Part shown: piece by piece, positions 19,595 to 20,784 of the stretch
Layout of the letters: the number at the start of each line of letters is the position of its first letter
How positions within the stretch are numbered: the first letter of the stretch is position 1
From: a virus
IMG/VR virus record: IMGVR_UViG_3300047564_004814
Location: 1 to 20,784 of that record
Reading direction: 5' to 3' (one strand)
DNA: 20,784 nt
The notes under the pieces: model-generated
What the model was told of the DNA's origin: nothing
Databases searched by the model: none
What the model saw: the letters and a program-made list of their open reading frames with translations, nothing else
Position numbers and translations under genes: made by a program

Positions 19595-20784
19595 ATGAAA
19601 CTATTTCAACAACTGATGCTGGCACCTGTTGCTCTGGGTCTTGTTGCTCCTTCTGCTATGGCAGCAGACCTTAATATGGAAGGAGTTGATAAGTATTCTT
19701 CAGTAGAACAAGTCACCAGTATCAATCAATTTACTGATGTCCGTCCTAGCGATTGGGCGTATCAGGCACTCAGCAACCTCGTAGAGCGTTATGGTTGCGT
19801 TGCTGGTTACCCTAATGGAACCTACGGTGGTGGTCAGTCAATGACCCGTTATGAGGCAGCAGCACTTCTCAATGCTTGTCTTGACCGCGTAACCGAAGTG
19901 ACTGATGAACTTCGCAAACTTCAGGAAGAGTTCAAGGCAGAACTGATTGTTCTTCGTGGTCGTGTTGATGGTCTGGAGGCAAAGGTTGGTGTTCTTGAGG
20001 CACAACAATTCTCCACCACAACCAAACTGAATGGTGAAGTTAATTTTGTTCTTGGTGGTGTTCCTGGTTACGAAAGTCGTGGTACTGCTGCGGATGGAAC
20101 AGCATTCAACTACGATGTTCGCCTGAACTTTGATACTTCATTTACTGGTCGTGACCTGCTCCGTACCCGCCTTCGTGCTGGTAACTTCAGTGAGCAACCT
20201 TTTGGTTCTAGTTCTTCCCTATTCAAATTGGATAAGGCAGAAATCACTGATAACAGCGTAGAGATTGACCGTCTGTACTATCAGTTCCCTGTTGGTGACA
20301 CCATAACCCTGACCGTTGGTCCTAAGGTTCGTAACACCGAAATGGCGTGGGTTCCTTCTGCTTATAAGTCAGAAATTCTTGACTTCTTTACTACTGCTGG
20401 TGCTCCCGGCGTTTATAACAAGGCAGTTGGTGCTGGTGTCGGTGCTCAATACACAAGTAACGGTTTTGTTGCCGGAGTAAACTATGTTGCTCAAGATGGC
20501 GATAGCACTGAGACTGGTGTGTTTGCTTCCGATGGTGCTCTAAACCTAATGGCACAACTTGGTTATCGTGAAGATAACTGGGGTGTTGGTGTTGGTTATC
20601 GTTATGGTACTGAAGGTACTCGTCCTCGTACTTACAACGGTTTCTTTGGCGGAAACGGTACTCTGCTTGGTAATCAAGATTCCAACAGTGTTTCTGTGAA
20701 TGGTTACTGGCGTCCTACTGAAACTGGTGTAATTCCTTCAGTCAGTGCTGGTTATGGTTACAATGATGTAAGTGGTAATCCTGG
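19595..20784 (+). CDS. Cyanobacterial-type outer-membrane porin (SomA-like), 3' end beyond the window
   Basis: 396 codons are present and the frame is open to the window end. Residues 1 to about 24 are a signal peptide (MKLFQQLMLAPVALGLVAPS, cut near AMA|AD). Residues about 45-100 are an SLH domain (FTDVRPSDWAYQALSNLVER, then GYPNGTYGGGQSMTRYEAAA), which ties the barrel to peptidoglycan. A coiled coil follows (EVTDELRKLQEEFKAEL, RVDGLEAKVGVLEAQ), then Gly/Tyr-rich alternating strands of the barrel. This is the standard layout of cyanobacterial SomA/SomB porins, which pass small solutes. Its codons are richer in C and G than the phage genes, consistent with capture from a host. It is expressed from the sigma70 promoter at 19379, so probably early. 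The role could be nutrient uptake or altering the infected cell's surface. Confidence 0.9.
   Translation, partial: MKLFQQLMLAPVALGLVAPSAMAADLNMEGVDKYSSVEQVTSINQFTDVRPSDWAYQALSNLVERYGCVAGYPNGTYGGGQSMTRYEAAALLNACLDRVTEVTDELRKLQEEFKAELIVLRGRVDGLEAKVGVLEAQQFSTTTKLNGEVNFVLGGVPGYESRGTAADGTAFNYDVRLNFDTSFTGRDLLRTRLRAGNFSEQPFGSSSSLFKLDKAEITDNSVEIDRLYYQFPVGDTITLTVGPKVRNTEMAWVPSAYKSEILDFFTTAGAPGVYNKAVGAGVGAQYTSNGFVAGVNYVAQDGDSTETGVFASDGALNLMAQLGYREDNWGVGVGYRYGTEGTRPRTYNGFFGGNGTLLGNQDSNSVSVNGYWRPTETGVIPSVSAGYGYNDVSGNP

Overview
This window looks like part of the genome of a T4-like contractile-tailed phage (myovirus) that infects marine cyanobacteria, probably Synechococcus. The evidence is: a T4 gp61-type primase; class Ia ribonucleotide reductase genes nrdA and nrdB; T4-type late promoter boxes (TATAAATA); low-complexity virion-type proteins with N-termini resembling the T4 capsid-targeting sequence; a tRNA cluster; and, at the right edge, a porin with the signal peptide, SLH domain and beta-barrel start of cyanobacterial SomA-type porins. 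All convincing genes are on the + strand, tightly packed and often overlapping by 1-20 bases.

Layout. 1-4157: a possible PD-(D/E)xK-like protein, a small basic protein, a nucleotidyltransferase with a capsid-targeting-like N-terminus, and a long modular protein with a dockerin-like calcium loop and a DUF3008-like module. 4158-5870: a small membrane protein, then, behind a terminator fused to a late promoter, a probable Ig-like virion protein and two small conserved proteins. 5871-10859: a coiled-coil membrane protein, primase, nrdA and nrdB, for DNA replication and dNTP supply. 10860-11505: a GIY-YIG homing endonuclease and a 53-residue ORF. 11506-15281: three long low-complexity proteins, each with its own late promoter, probably virion or internal head proteins. 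15282-18224: a small acidic protein, a consensus sigma70 promoter with a structured leader, a secreted lysozyme, a staphylococcal-nuclease-like protein, three small unknowns and a histone H1-like (Hc1-type) protein. 18225-19527: a tRNA cluster (Arg-UCU, Ala-UGC, an atypical Asn-GUU, Thr-UGU, Gly-UCC) behind a perfect sigma70 promoter and interrupted by an HNH endonuclease. 19528-20784: the porin, cut by the window end.

Regulation is unusually readable. Three sites match TTGACA-N17-TATAAT closely and precede tRNAs and host-like genes (early class). About eight NATAAATA boxes lie mostly 19-36 bases before start codons (late class). Three terminators run directly into a late box, sharing one T. 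The best find is at the HNH gene: a 10-bp inverted repeat hides the ribosome binding site in read-through RNA, while a perfect late box sits in the loop, so late transcripts would start after the first arm and be translatable. This is the arrangement known for T4 gene e, soc and some T4 homing endonucleases. A related layout appears before the nuclease gene at 16566.

Limits: everything was read by eye. Family names rest on motif recognition, RNA structures on manual pairing, and no database search or folding program was run.
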